NCBI RefSeq assembly: GCF_042453785.1
Contig: NC_091672.1
Span: 10,930,501-10,994,500, forward strand
Length of the DNA stretch: 64,000 bases
Direction: 5' to 3'
Source of the DNA: Malus domestica
Lineage: Eukaryota > Streptophyta > Magnoliopsida > Rosales > Rosaceae
In this document: in pieces, positions 46,560 through 56,765 of the stretch
How positions within the stretch are numbered: position 1 is the first letter of the stretch
Layout: each line of letters begins with the position of its first letter
Program-made: the position numbers and the translations under genes
Notes under the pieces: generated by a model
The model's input: only the letters and a program-made list of their open reading frames with translations
The model's database searches: none
What the model was told of the DNA's origin: nothing

Positions 46560-46779
46560 GGACAAGAATTGTCTGCCCTTCCATTTTCCATGCCCTTCCA
46601 TGCCCTCCTGTTTTATGTGGTTACGGTTAAGCTACATTAACATTTTATATTATTTTTTTATAAAAATAATAAGACAAAAATAAATAGTAATATAAAATGT
46701 TGACGTGGCTTAACCGTGACCACACAAACATGAGGGCATGGAAGGGCAAGGAAAAAGGGAGGGTAGACAATCCTTGTCC
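46560..46779. mobile_element. 220-bp Mutator-like MITE (copy 2), TSD GTAGAATAA
   Basis: Starts GGACAAGAATTGTCTGCCCT and ends GGGTAGACAATCCTTGTCC (inverted termini). It lies between perfect 9-bp direct repeats GTAGAATAA (46551-46559, 46780-46788), the target duplication length of Mutator-like elements. Inverted pairing extends inward (CATGCCCTTCC with GGAAGGGCATG near the right end; GGTTACGGTTAAGC with GCTTAACCGTGACC). Same family and length as 10661-10880. Confidence 0.92.
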
Positions 46780-46860
46780 GTAGAATAACTGGAACAAAGA
46801 TTGACACACAAAAAGAACTAAAAATTAAAAATTAAAAATCACTTTGGACATGTTTGATAC

Positions 46861-47444
46861 TAGGGGTGGGCATTGAAAAAAAAAACCGATTGAACCGCTC
46901 GAACTGCACCGACAGTTTGGTTTGGTTTGTTTATTTTTTTTTCGATGCTTAAATCGAACCGCACCGACCTTAGTTGGTTTGACAATCGGTTCCCAAAATC
47001 CTTAAGGTTGGTTAAATGAACCCACCCGCATATATTTAATTTTATTTTTTAATTATAAATAATTCGTGTAATAATATAAATGATTAGTTATTTACAAGTT
47101 ACCGTGTTTCCACCACATGAAAACAAAATCAGATTAGTTTAAGAATCCCTTTGGAGAAGAACAGGGGCACCATTTGGAGAACACAGCAGTTGTTGCTATA
47201 ATGCTCTCCTTGGGCTACTTCATTTGTGCTTTCATTTAAGCAATCACTTATATTGGTGTTATGTTCTGTAGCTTTTGAAAGAGAAATTTATTATGTATTT
47301 TCATCTTCGCACAAACCGAAAACCAATCCAAACCAACCCGCAACATTCAGTTAGCCAACTTGATCGATTTTAGACCCAGCTTGATCGGTTTCGGTTTACA
47401 ATTTTGGCCCAAACCCGATCCGTACCAACTTGCGCCCGCCCGTA
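46861..47444. mobile_element. Non-autonomous hAT-like element, 584 bp
   Basis: The left end TAGGGGTGGGCATTG and right end (other strand) TACGGGCGGGCGCAAG are hAT-like inverted termini. Flanks TTTGATAC (46853-46860) and CTTGATAC (47445-47452) match at 7 of 8 positions, an 8-bp target duplication. Subterminal CCGATT/ACCAA motifs recur (AAACCGATTGAACC; AACCGAAAACCAATCCAAAC). No transposase. Related in style, not sequence, to 19039-19909. Copia-B inserted about 130 bp downstream. Confidence 0.75.
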
Positions 47445-47582
47445 CTTGATACATAGGATTCTAAGAATTTGTGTTCATTATTTTCCTCTTTATTTCTTGC
47501 CATCTCGATCACCATTTCATCCCTCTATTTCCTCAGTATGCTTCATATCTAAAACACATACAAAAAACGACGTAGTTATCAA

Positions 47583-47768
47583 TAAAGAGTCAAGTAAAAT
47601 TAGTTAGATGTGTGTTAAGTTTCTTATGTAAATAGATAGATTAGACAAGGATATAATTGTAATTAGAGCAGTGTACTGTCTATATATACACTGCTGCATA
47701 CTGTAAGATTATTACATTGAATCAATATATGAGAGATATTTAGAAACTGTGAGTCTTGGCTTTCTACA
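47583..47768 (+). repeat. Copia-B 5' LTR
   Basis: 186 bp, ending CTTTCTACA. It contains a TATATATACA box near 47681 that could serve as the Pol II TATA element, followed by CACTGCTGCATACTG, a likely transcript start zone. Confidence 0.93.
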
Positions 47769-47910
47769 TGGTACCATCGCCAAACCGCCTCACGGCCTCT
47801 CTTCGATCCTGCAATTTTCTTCTTCGATCTTCCGCTCCTCTCTGATCGTCTTCTCCGACGTGATTGTTTGCGTCTGATTCAGATTCTTGATTTCTTTTTC
47901 TTGCATCTTG

Positions 47911-50900
47911 ATGGCGTCTCCCTCTGATTCTTCTTCTCCAATTGAGTCGGTGCCTCCTTCAAACCCTAATTCTTCTTCCCCAAATCTCAATACCTCTCAG
48001 ATGTATCATTCTCTCACGATTCAGAACATTGGCAGTATGGTTCCGATCAAGCTCCGGCGATCCAATTATCTGCCGTGGCGGGCCTTGTTTGCTCCGATTC
48101 TTCGTCGCTACAAGCTTCTAGGGATTGTTGATGGCACTGAGCCCTGTCCCTCTCCCTTTCTTCCAGATCGCTCAATCAATCCACATTTTGAGCAATGGTA
48201 TGAGAAAGATCAGAATCTGCTTATCTGGTTCAATTCGACGCTTTCTGAGGAAATCATTCCGTTCACCGTCGGTGTTTCCTCCGCTCGTGATCTCTGGCTC
48301 AAACTTGAGCAGCGTTTTGGTGGTGTCTCGGATGCACACATTCATCAATTGCGTTCGAAGCTTCAAAATATTCAGAAAGGCTCTCAATCCATGGCTGACT
48401 ATCTTCAACAAATCAAGGAGATCTCAGATTCTCTCACTGCCGCTGGTGCCTCTGTCACCGATCGTGATCTCATTGCTTCGACTCTTGCCGGTCTCACTGA
48501 TGATTTTGAATCTTTCACTGATTCTATCTTACTTCGTCTTTCTTCTACCTCGTTGGATGAATTACATGGCTTGTTGCTCACTAAGGAGTTATCCATGGAG
48601 CGTCGCAAGAAATCTTCTTCTTCTGAGCCTTTTCATGCTTTCTCTGTGCAAAGCCAAGCGCCTCTCCTTCCTACACCACCACCACACGCTCTGGTTGCTC
48701 CAAATCCTGGCGCATCACCACTTCAGAATTCTTTTCGGTATAATTCTACCAGAAGCTACACTCGTGGCTCTAACCGAGGATTTTCCCGTGGTTCTAATCG
48801 CAACTACAATCGTGGTTCCAATCGTGGTAATTTCAACTCTGGTTTCAATCGAGGATCTTATAATTCTGGATTCAATCGTCCTGCTTCTTCTTCAGGTCAC
48901 AAAACTTCTTGTCAAATTTGTGGTTCTACCAGTCATGAAGCTCTTGATTGCTTCGACCGAATGAATCCAGAAATCTCAGGCAAGTTTTCTCCAGCTAAAC
49001 TTGCTGCCATGTGTGCTCATTATACTGCAAAGTCCTCCAATTCTTGGCTCATCGACTCGGGTGCTACCTCTCACATTACGAATGATATATCCAATATCCA
49101 ATCTCCTACTCCCTATCATGGTGAAGACAAGGTGTACATCGGAGATGGTAAAGGTCTGTCTATAGATCATATTGGCACATCTATTTTACATACTCCTGCT
49201 CACTCTTTTAAACTGCACAATGTTCTTCATGTGCCTCAAATGCAGCATAGTCTTCTCTCTGCTTATCAGTTTATTAAAGATAATGATTGTTCTTTGACTC
49301 TTGATATTAATGGATCCTCTGTCAAGGATCGTTTTACGGGGAGGACGCTTTTGCGGGGCCAAGTTAAAGATGGATTCTTTCCGCTTCATGGTTCACCTGC
49401 TCTCTCCACTGTCTCTCATTCTCCTACTGCCCTTGTAAGTACTGCTGCTAATGTTCGCATATGGCACAGCAGACTTGGTCATCCATCTTCTGCTATTTTT
49501 CGTAAAGTTTTGTCTACCAATAAAGTTGTTGTCCATGGCACATCCTCTCTGGCCTTCTTCTGCAAAGACTGTGCTTTAGCAAAGAATCACAAGCTTCCTT
49601 TTGGTTCTCCTCAATCTGTATCTACTACAAGTCTAGAACTGTTGCACTGTGATGTCTGGGGCCCATCTCCTGTTGTATCAGTGAGTGGCTATAGATATTA
49701 CTTGCTTATTGTTGATGATTACAGCAAGTATAGCTGGTATTTTCCTTTAAAGTCCAAGTCTTCTGTATTTTCAACCTTTGTGGACTTCAAGTCCTATGTA
49801 GAGAACGCTATTGGTAATAAAATAAAGGTTGTTTGCTCTGATTCAGGGGGTGAGTTTACTAGTCACCAATTTCAGCATTTTCTTAAACTTCATGGCATTT
49901 TCCAACAATTTAGTTGTCCTCATACTCCTCAGCAGAATGGATGTGTTGAACGGAAACATCGTCATTTGGTTGAAACTGCTCGTACACTCTTGGTGCAATC
50001 TCAAGTGCCTCATAGGTTTTGGGTTGAAGCCTTTTCCACTGCTACTTATCTGATTAATCGACTTCCCCTTGGTGGTGTACTGCAATCCCCTTGGGAACTT
50101 CTCTTCGGCACTTCTCCAGATTATTCTCGACTCAGAATTTTTGGTTGTTGTTGTTATCCATGGCTCAGACCTTATACTACGTCCAAGTTGGCCAGCAGGA
50201 GTACATCCTGTGTTTTCCTTGGGTATAGTCTTCAACACAAGGGGTATCGTTGTCTTGATCCAGTCACACAACGTGTCTATATCTCTCGGCATGTCCTTTT
50301 TGATGAGACTACCTTTCCATTTCAGAGTTTATCTTCTGCCTTTCCTGGTGCATCTCCTGTTCTTACTGATCCTTCTCCAGTGAATTCCTCTGTCAATTTA
50401 CAATTTACCATACCTGCTGCTCAATCTGGTTCCTCTACAGTCCCTCAAGTGCATCTTCCTGCACCTGGTGATGTTCCAGTACCTCAAGTAAATCTTCCAG
50501 TACCTGTTGATGTTTCGGTACCTCCAGAGGATCTTCCTGTTACTCATGAGCCTTCTTCCGTCCCTAATACCCATCCTATGATCACTAGGTCTAAAGCTGG
50601 TATCTCTAAACCCAAGGCCTACTCAGCCACCAAACACCCTTTACCTGATACGGTTGATATTATCCCCACTACTTATCTTCAGGCCTCTAAACATATCCAT
50701 TGGCGGTCTGCTATGCAGGATGAAATCAATGCCCTGCAGTCCACTGGCACTTGGTCTCTCGTTCCTTTTACCTCCCAACAAAATATTGTTGGATGTAAGT
50801 GGGTGTTTCGGGTCAAGAAACATCCTGATGGCACTATAGATCGATACAAAGCTCGGCTTGTGGCCAAAGGATTTCATCAGCAAGCTGGTTTGGATTACAA

Positions 50901-52227
50901 GGAAACATTCAGTCCTGTTGCAAAACCAGTCACCATTCGCATTCTTCTCTCTCTTGCAGTTCAACATGACTGGTTTCTCAATCAATTGGATATCAGTAAT
51001 GCTTTTCTGCACGGTGACCTTCAAGAAGATGTCTACATGCAGCAACCTCCTGGATTCAGTGATCCCACTTATCCCCATCATGTCTGCAAGCTTCGCAAAT
51101 CCTTGTATGGCTTGAAGCAAGCCCCTCGGGCCTGGTTTGAAAAATTATTTGCAGTCCTTAAGTCCTTGGGCTTCCATCAATCTCAATCTGATGCTTCTTT
51201 ATTTGTGCTCCAAGACGGTGTTCCTGTTATTGTCTTGGTGTATGTTGATGACATACTTGTCACAGGTCCTAATACTGCAGCTTGTCAACGTTTCATTCAG
51301 AAACTCAGTACTGTTTTCCCTGTGAAGGATTTAGGCCCCTTGCATTATTTTTTGGGTCTTGAGGTTCAGCGATCTGCTGATGGTCTTTTCTTACATCAAA
51401 GCAAGTATATTTCTGACTTACTTCACAAGACCCGCATGGCTGGTGCTAAGCCATGTCTCACTCCTCTTGGCTCTCATAAACTTGATCACACCGGTCCATT
51501 GTTGCATGATCCCACAGAATACAGATCTATTGTCGGTGCATTGCAATACCTAACTTGGACACGACCTGATTTATCTTTTGCTGTCAATCAAGTCTGTCAA
51601 TTTATGCATGCTCCCCGAGAACCCCATCTTCAAGCCGCCAAACGTATTCTCCGATTCCTTAAAGCCACTGTGAGTCATGGTTTGTGGTTCAAGAAAGGGA
51701 CTGTTCATCTTACTGCCTATTCTGATGCTGATTGGGCTGGCTGCCCTTTTGATCGCCGATCTACTAGTGGCTATTGCATATTTCTGGGATCCAATCTTAT
51801 TAGCTGGAGTGCTAAGAAGCAACCTACGGTTGCTCGTTCATCAACTGAAGCCGAATACAGATCGTTAGCGCACACCGCTGCTGAAATCACATGGATTTGT
51901 AAAGTGTTCAAAGATCTTGGCCTTCATCTTCCTCAAGTCCCTTCTCTCTGGTGTGACAATCTGTCTGCCATCTCTCTTGCGTCTAATCCAGTCTTTCATG
52001 CTCGAACCAAACATATTGAACTTGATTACCATTATATCCGAGAGTTGGTCCTTGCTAATCTTCTCAAAGTCCAGTATGTGTGTTCTCATGATCAGTTAGC
52101 TGATATTCATACTAAATCTCTGTCTAAATCCAGATTTCTGTATTTGCAATCCAAGCTTGCTCTTGGACCTTTCGATGCCTCCAAGTTCAGCTTGAGGGGG
52201 TGTAAAGAGTCAAGTAAAATTAGTTAG
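47911..52227 (+). CDS. Copia-B Gag-Pol polyprotein, 1438 aa
   Basis: I take the ATG at 47911 (MASPSDSSSPIESVPP); the open frame extends 8 codons upstream without another ATG. Domains in order: UBN2-type Gag (about 40-240), an Arg/Ser/Asn/Gly-rich stretch (about 285-325), a CCHC-like knuckle CQICGSTSHEALDC (about 333), and protease LIDSGATSHI (about 380). Then the pre-integrase zinc region IWHSRLGH...CALAKNH (about 515-560), integrase core D/D/E (LLHCDVWGP, CSDSGGEF, QQNGCVERKHR), and RT (GCKWVFRVK, LDISNAFLHGDL, KSLYGLKQAPRAW, catalytic VYVDDILVTG about 1110). RNase H completes it (SDADWAGCPFDRRSTSG about 1270, SSTEAEYRSLA, WCDNLSAISLA, TKHIELDYHYIRE, ADIHTKSL). The last nine codons lie in the 3' LTR. 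All catalytic residues I can check are present, so it may be transposition-competent. Confidence 0.95.
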   Translation: MASPSDSSSPIESVPPSNPNSSSPNLNTSQMYHSLTIQNIGSMVPIKLRRSNYLPWRALFAPILRRYKLLGIVDGTEPCPSPFLPDRSINPHFEQWYEKDQNLLIWFNSTLSEEIIPFTVGVSSARDLWLKLEQRFGGVSDAHIHQLRSKLQNIQKGSQSMADYLQQIKEISDSLTAAGASVTDRDLIASTLAGLTDDFESFTDSILLRLSSTSLDELHGLLLTKELSMERRKKSSSSEPFHAFSVQSQAPLLPTPPPHALVAPNPGASPLQNSFRYNSTRSYTRGSNRGFSRGSNRNYNRGSNRGNFNSGFNRGSYNSGFNRPASSSGHKTSCQICGSTSHEALDCFDRMNPEISGKFSPAKLAAMCAHYTAKSSNSWLIDSGATSHITNDISNIQSPTPYHGEDKVYIGDGKGLSIDHIGTSILHTPAHSFKLHNVLHVPQMQHSLLSAYQFIKDNDCSLTLDINGSSVKDRFTGRTLLRGQVKDGFFPLHGSPALSTVSHSPTALVSTAANVRIWHSRLGHPSSAIFRKVLSTNKVVVHGTSSLAFFCKDCALAKNHKLPFGSPQSVSTTSLELLHCDVWGPSPVVSVSGYRYYLLIVDDYSKYSWYFPLKSKSSVFSTFVDFKSYVENAIGNKIKVVCSDSGGEFTSHQFQHFLKLHGIFQQFSCPHTPQQNGCVERKHRHLVETARTLLVQSQVPHRFWVEAFSTATYLINRLPLGGVLQSPWELLFGTSPDYSRLRIFGCCCYPWLRPYTTSKLASRSTSCVFLGYSLQHKGYRCLDPVTQRVYISRHVLFDETTFPFQSLSSAFPGASPVLTDPSPVNSSVNLQFTIPAAQSGSSTVPQVHLPAPGDVPVPQVNLPVPVDVSVPPEDLPVTHEPSSVPNTHPMITRSKAGISKPKAYSATKHPLPDTVDIIPTTYLQASKHIHWRSAMQDEINALQSTGTWSLVPFTSQQNIVGCKWVFRVKKHPDGTIDRYKARLVAKGFHQQAGLDYKETFSPVAKPVTIRILLSLAVQHDWFLNQLDISNAFLHGDLQEDVYMQQPPGFSDPTYPHHVCKLRKSLYGLKQAPRAWFEKLFAVLKSLGFHQSQSDASLFVLQDGVPVIVLVYVDDILVTGPNTAACQRFIQKLSTVFPVKDLGPLHYFLGLEVQRSADGLFLHQSKYISDLLHKTRMAGAKPCLTPLGSHKLDHTGPLLHDPTEYRSIVGALQYLTWTRPDLSFAVNQVCQFMHAPREPHLQAAKRILRFLKATVSHGLWFKKGTVHLTAYSDADWAGCPFDRRSTSGYCIFLGSNLISWSAKKQPTVARSSTEAEYRSLAHTAAEITWICKVFKDLGLHLPQVPSLWCDNLSAISLASNPVFHARTKHIELDYHYIRELVLANLLKVQYVCSHDQLADIHTKSLSKSRFLYLQSKLALGPFDASKFSLRGCKESSKIS

Positions 52228-52388
52228 ATGTGTGTTAAGTTTCTTATGTAAATAGATAGATTAGACAAGGATATAATTGTAATTAGAGCAGTGTACTGTC
52301 TATATATACACTGCTGCATACTGTAAGATTATTACATTGAATCAATATATGAGAGATATTTAGAAACTGTGAGTCTTGGCTTTCTACA
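52201..52388 (+). repeat. Copia-B 3' LTR
   Basis: 188 bp, TGTAAAGAGTC to CTTTCTACA. It overlaps the last 27 bases of the gag-pol ORF including its TAG stop. Confidence 0.95.
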
Positions 52389-52393
52389 ATCAA

Positions 52394-52733
52394 CTGAATC
52401 CTAAAACTTAGAATTTGAACTCGTTGTCAATTGTTTTTGCAGTGATTACTCTAACTTGACACGTTATTAAAGCAGAAGATCCACAATTATTTTTACAAGA
52501 TATACTTCGAGAGAATCAACTTTGTTCACATAGCATTCAAATATACATTCATGCACTGGGAGAGGAAAAATCCACTTCACTCAACCCAATGCAGAAAAGT
52601 AGGAGTCATACAATGAGCAACCTGGTACAAATTTTATGTGAATGGTTCCCCAGCATGCAGATCAATTTTACAACTTGTCACGACGCGATGTATGCAACCC
52701 TACCTTGGCAAAATTAACATGCGGAAAGCGAAG
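52394..52733. other. 3' flank of P5CR gene
   Basis: Presumed 3' UTR and downstream flank of the minus-strand P5CR gene, ending at the Copia-B target site. No other feature. Confidence 0.5.
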
Positions 52734-55700
52734 TCATTGACCCATCTCATGGCTACGCTTTGTTGTAGCAACAACCGCATTCATCATGCTTGCGCGAAAT
52801 GCGCCCTTCTCAAGCTCATGAATCCCGGCAATGGTGGTTCCTCCAGGTGAAGCAACTTGGTCTTTCAGCTGACCTGGATGTTTTCCTGTTTTCATCACCA
52901 TGGCTGCTGCTCCATAGAACTTTGGCACAACACAAGCGAAACAGAAATGAGAGATTATACATCAGAGGCCAACAATAGTTCATAATCCTGGGACATCGCC
53001 TCAGGTCATAAACAATATAATTTCCATAGGCAAAGCGCATGGCATATCATGAACCTGCCTGAGGTTTTTGCCCTTGGTGGATAATGGCAACTACTATGAT
53101 CATGTGGTTTATATACCACTTATTGTTTGTTTAATGTCGCTCCCAATTCTATTTTTGAATTAAATTTGTAACTGGATCTATTTGTGCATGTTTCCCTTGT
53201 TTAAACTTTTAATTTTTCACGCATCTATAGAGCAATAAGAATCTTAAACAAAAGATAAATACGTGCTTCTAGGGGTTATTTGCTGCTAAAACAGAGGCAT
53301 GAGAAAATCCATATGATTGTATAACCCCTCACCATAAGGTGCTCTGTGAATCCGAAAGTACAAGTCTGGAGCTTTCTAGCTATCTTCACTTACAGAAATA
53401 TTGAATTGTTTCCAGAAACATACATCGAGTACCCAGCATAGACAATCTCGAAAAAAATAATCAGCACAGATTCCACTTACAGCTTGAGAAGCAAGACTCA
53501 GAGAAATTTTTCGTGGTAAGCCTGCAGCTACACCTCCATCAGCCATAGCTTCTATTGCTACATACGCAAATGCTGTACCAGCACCACTGCAAAATTGTCC
53601 AAGGAAAAAACCACTAAATTTGATGGACTTCTGTCAATGTGCGTCTCTATCCATTCAGTTATTTCTTTTTAAAAAAAAATATATAACTCTAATGGTATAA
53701 TAGTGCCCAGTTTACATGTCTGACCTTTTAATTATAACAAGACATGCACATACCCAATAGCAGCAGCAGCATCAGACAATTTCTCGTCCATTTTCCACAC
53801 CTTGCCAACAGCTCCAAATAGGTCTGCTATTAACTCACTGTCGTTTACTGTTGCAGCTTCACCCAAGTGCATAACTGTTTGCATGTAATCACACATTGTC
53901 ACACGGAGGAGACTGCAGATAAAGCTAGAACAATGCTATGCAATTGATCCACATAAATTATGTCTTCGGTAATATAGCAGCATTTCAAGGTTGAAGGAAA
54001 TGCAATCTGTCTGACAGATGAGAGTTCTTAATGGCATCTTTTAGATCTTTGTTATCCTCGTACAAATTTAAAATCTATGGAATTGGTTTTAATGTTGACA
54101 AAACTAAGGCTGAAAACTGGTTATGTAGTTGATTCAGATTGGGAAAGTCCTAACACTGTAATACCTTCTACATGGGCTTAATATATTGATTAAATCCTTT
54201 AATTGAAGGAATTAAGGGCTACGAAGTCGATAATTTCAAGAATTGGAAAGAATTTATTTCAGTACAGCACAACTTTATGGCCTAAAAGAGGACAGCATAA
54301 CAAATGTGAGAACCAGGAACTAGTTGATACCTGTGGCTGCTTCACCGATGACAGAAGCGGTACTAGGGATTACTCTAACAAATCGACAATGACCGGCCCA
54401 TTCCTGAGTAGAAGATTTGAACAAAGTAATGAAAATATGAAAGCTCAGCAACTTCAATGTAAAAGAATCACCCCAGAAAACTTTACAAAGCATATCACAA
54501 TAATGCTAGGGAATGAGGAAATTTGTTAAACAAAACTATGTTTTTGTGTAATTTGATTTTTTTTTCCTCTATGGTAACTTCCACTTTTACTTACTAGATA
54601 CTTGATTCATCATTACCTTAGTAAGAAAGAAACAAAAATGACTTATACGCAAACAAAAAAGATTTGTTTATTAAGTTTATTAAGTCATAAAGATTGATTT
54701 TGGAAGATTGGTCAACGAAAAAGGCCTTCCGATTTGTATATCGGTTGCAGTTCTCTCAATTTTTAACAGCATCAGTTCAAAAAATAAAATTGTAACAGTA
54801 TAACTGGTATATTTTAGCTAAAAAATTTCCAGTGCTCATGAACTACCTAATGATCCAGGCTGAATCACAATTAGATAACAAGCACAATTGATTACTACTG
54901 AGTAAAGAGGAGCAATTTAGCAGATCCAGTTAAGAGCCGATGCATAAACTTGTCCTTAAAAACCAGCTTGTAAGGGAAGGGTACCCAAGAGAGTTTTTGA
55001 ACCACTTGAATGTATGTTATTTTTCTGGTCAATGCTTCTTTATGTATCCAACAAAAACTAACTCTTAACCTTCATAAACTTTAAATAAAATACTTATGCT
55101 TTACTTAGTTGCTAGGAGATATTCCATTACAAACTGTATACTAAGCATATCGAAGTTTCTAAATATCGCAAGTGCTTTGAGGCTATCCTGCAGTTGAGAC
55201 TCAATGACGGGCAAAAAGTGTGAAGCTAGAGTGGGAGGATATAAGCTTAAAAAATATCACTTTTTTAATGAATTGATTTAGAAGTTGGGACATCATGATT
55301 CACAATTTAATGCTACTGAGATTTTAATACCAACGCATTGATGTAACAAGCTGCCAATTTCATTTAACAGTATACAAACCTGTAGAGCTTTCAATTTGTG
55401 TCCCACAGCAAGCGACACAAGAAGTTTATTTTGTGAAAGTAGCGGCCGTAAGTCCAGGATTACTTCCTTAACTGCATATCCAACAATCCAATATATGATC
55501 AAAAGGACAAAACAAACCAATTTCATACACTTCTATGATATTCAATTATTTAGGGTAAATATGATATTTTTGGTCAAGAGGTTTCTCATCATTTGATTTT
55601 GATTATAGTTCAATAGAGCATAGGGTACTTTTCCAAGGTCGTTTCAAATCCTCTCACCACCCCCTACCCACCCTCTCCCTCCTCTCCTTCTAAATTCCAC

Positions 55701-56765
55701 AATGTGTGGAACGGATCTACCTAGCAATTTCAAAAGTTAATAAAGATTATCAATGTTCAACAGTGTTCAACAGAGCGTTACTAAGAATGCAGTCAAAATT
55801 ATTTCAGGAGAGTAACGGCATTGCTTGGAATAGATGAGTGCAAGGAAAAACTATTACAGAGTAAAACATGGTGGATATCTTATATTCATATATGTACTGG
55901 AAAAGGAAACGGAGCAAAGGAAGGCGTACGTATTTGAGGTTTCACTGAGAAAATGATTACATCACACTCTTCAGCTACCTGCCCATGATATTAACGAAAA
56001 AGAAAAAGAGAAAGGGAACTATTAGAGCAGTATAATGAGATGGAAGCAATACAAAAGCTAATTAAGGAATCCAAGTTTCCTAACAAATGAGCAAAGAATT
56101 TGTTTTGTTCAGCAACTGAAGACTAATTTATACTTGGAGCAATGCAGCAATACAGCATTAACGAAAAATACTAACAGAGAGGTAACATCTGCAAATATTA
56201 GGATGCATAACCCGTAAAACATGTTCGTATAGCAAGAACTGCAGCAAAACCACCATGATTGTATCTCAAACAGAAAAGTTGCAGGTTTAAAAAGAAGGGC
56301 ACTTCCACATGAAATCATTTTCCTTTTGGGTTAGAGGCTTAGAGCTACATACATGCTTTTTTACAAAGTGTATAAAAATTGAATTACATTGCTACTAAAT
56401 TACTAATTTATACTACATGAGCATTACAAATTAACTAATTAAAGGATTTTCAAATAATTCCGTTCTAGTGCGAAGCATTTCTATATAATTTAGCCTAAAT
56501 CCATCATCAAGAGACACCAAAGCATACCAACTAAGAAACATGGATGTACCTGATGATTGTTCTGATAAACCTGAATTCCAACAGATGTAAAATCCAGCCG
56601 GCTTTCTGGATTCCGGTGAGCCGTGAAAATTCTAGAAGGTGGTAGAATCCCCTGGTTGACCAAACCGATGGCCACACTTGCTGCCAAGTTACCAGCTCCA
56701 ATGAACCCCAAATTGAAGGCTTCCTTGTCAATTGGTTTGACTTCCACTTCCCCACCTCCTGCCAT
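52734..56765 (-). CDS. P5CR: Pyrroline-5-carboxylate reductase-like protein, seven exons, 280 aa
   Basis: Minus-strand exons 56765-56550, 55978-55930, 55471-55380, 54403-54331, 53874-53754, 53586-53481 and 52919-52734 all have GT-AG borders and compatible phases and sum to 843 nt. P5CR reduces pyrroline-5-carboxylate to proline with NADPH, in cytosol or plastid. Seen: Rossmann start [102 protein letters not shown], and the signature [20 protein letters not shown] then [13 protein letters not shown]. Length matches the family. Odd points: GAGNLAAS replaces GAGKMAES, and the usual SGSGPAY substrate loop reads GGAGTAF, with AAAAI before it. It could be a paralogue with altered activity or weakened constraint; the frame is fully open. 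Confidence 0.92.

Larger units (their letters stand above)
47583..52388 (+). mobile_element. Copia-B: intact, recent Ty1/copia retrotransposon, TSD ATCAA
   Basis: LTRs at 47583-47768 and 52201-52388 are identical over all 186 shared bases. They are flanked by direct repeats ATCAA (47578-47582, 52389-52393), which indicates very recent insertion. One uninterrupted gag-pol ORF spans the interior. A purine tract TTGAGGGGG lies at 52192-52200 before the 3' LTR. Two oddities: the 5' LTR lacks the first TG present at the 3' LTR start (TGTAAAG versus TAAAG), and the primer site after the 5' LTR is TGGTACCATCGCC, only partly like the initiator-Met site TGGTATCAGAGCC. It sits between the two P5CR copies. 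Confidence 0.96.

Noticed and set aside
48125..48964. 279-codon plus-strand frame
   Set aside because: Alternate-frame shadow of Copia-B gag; composition bias only.
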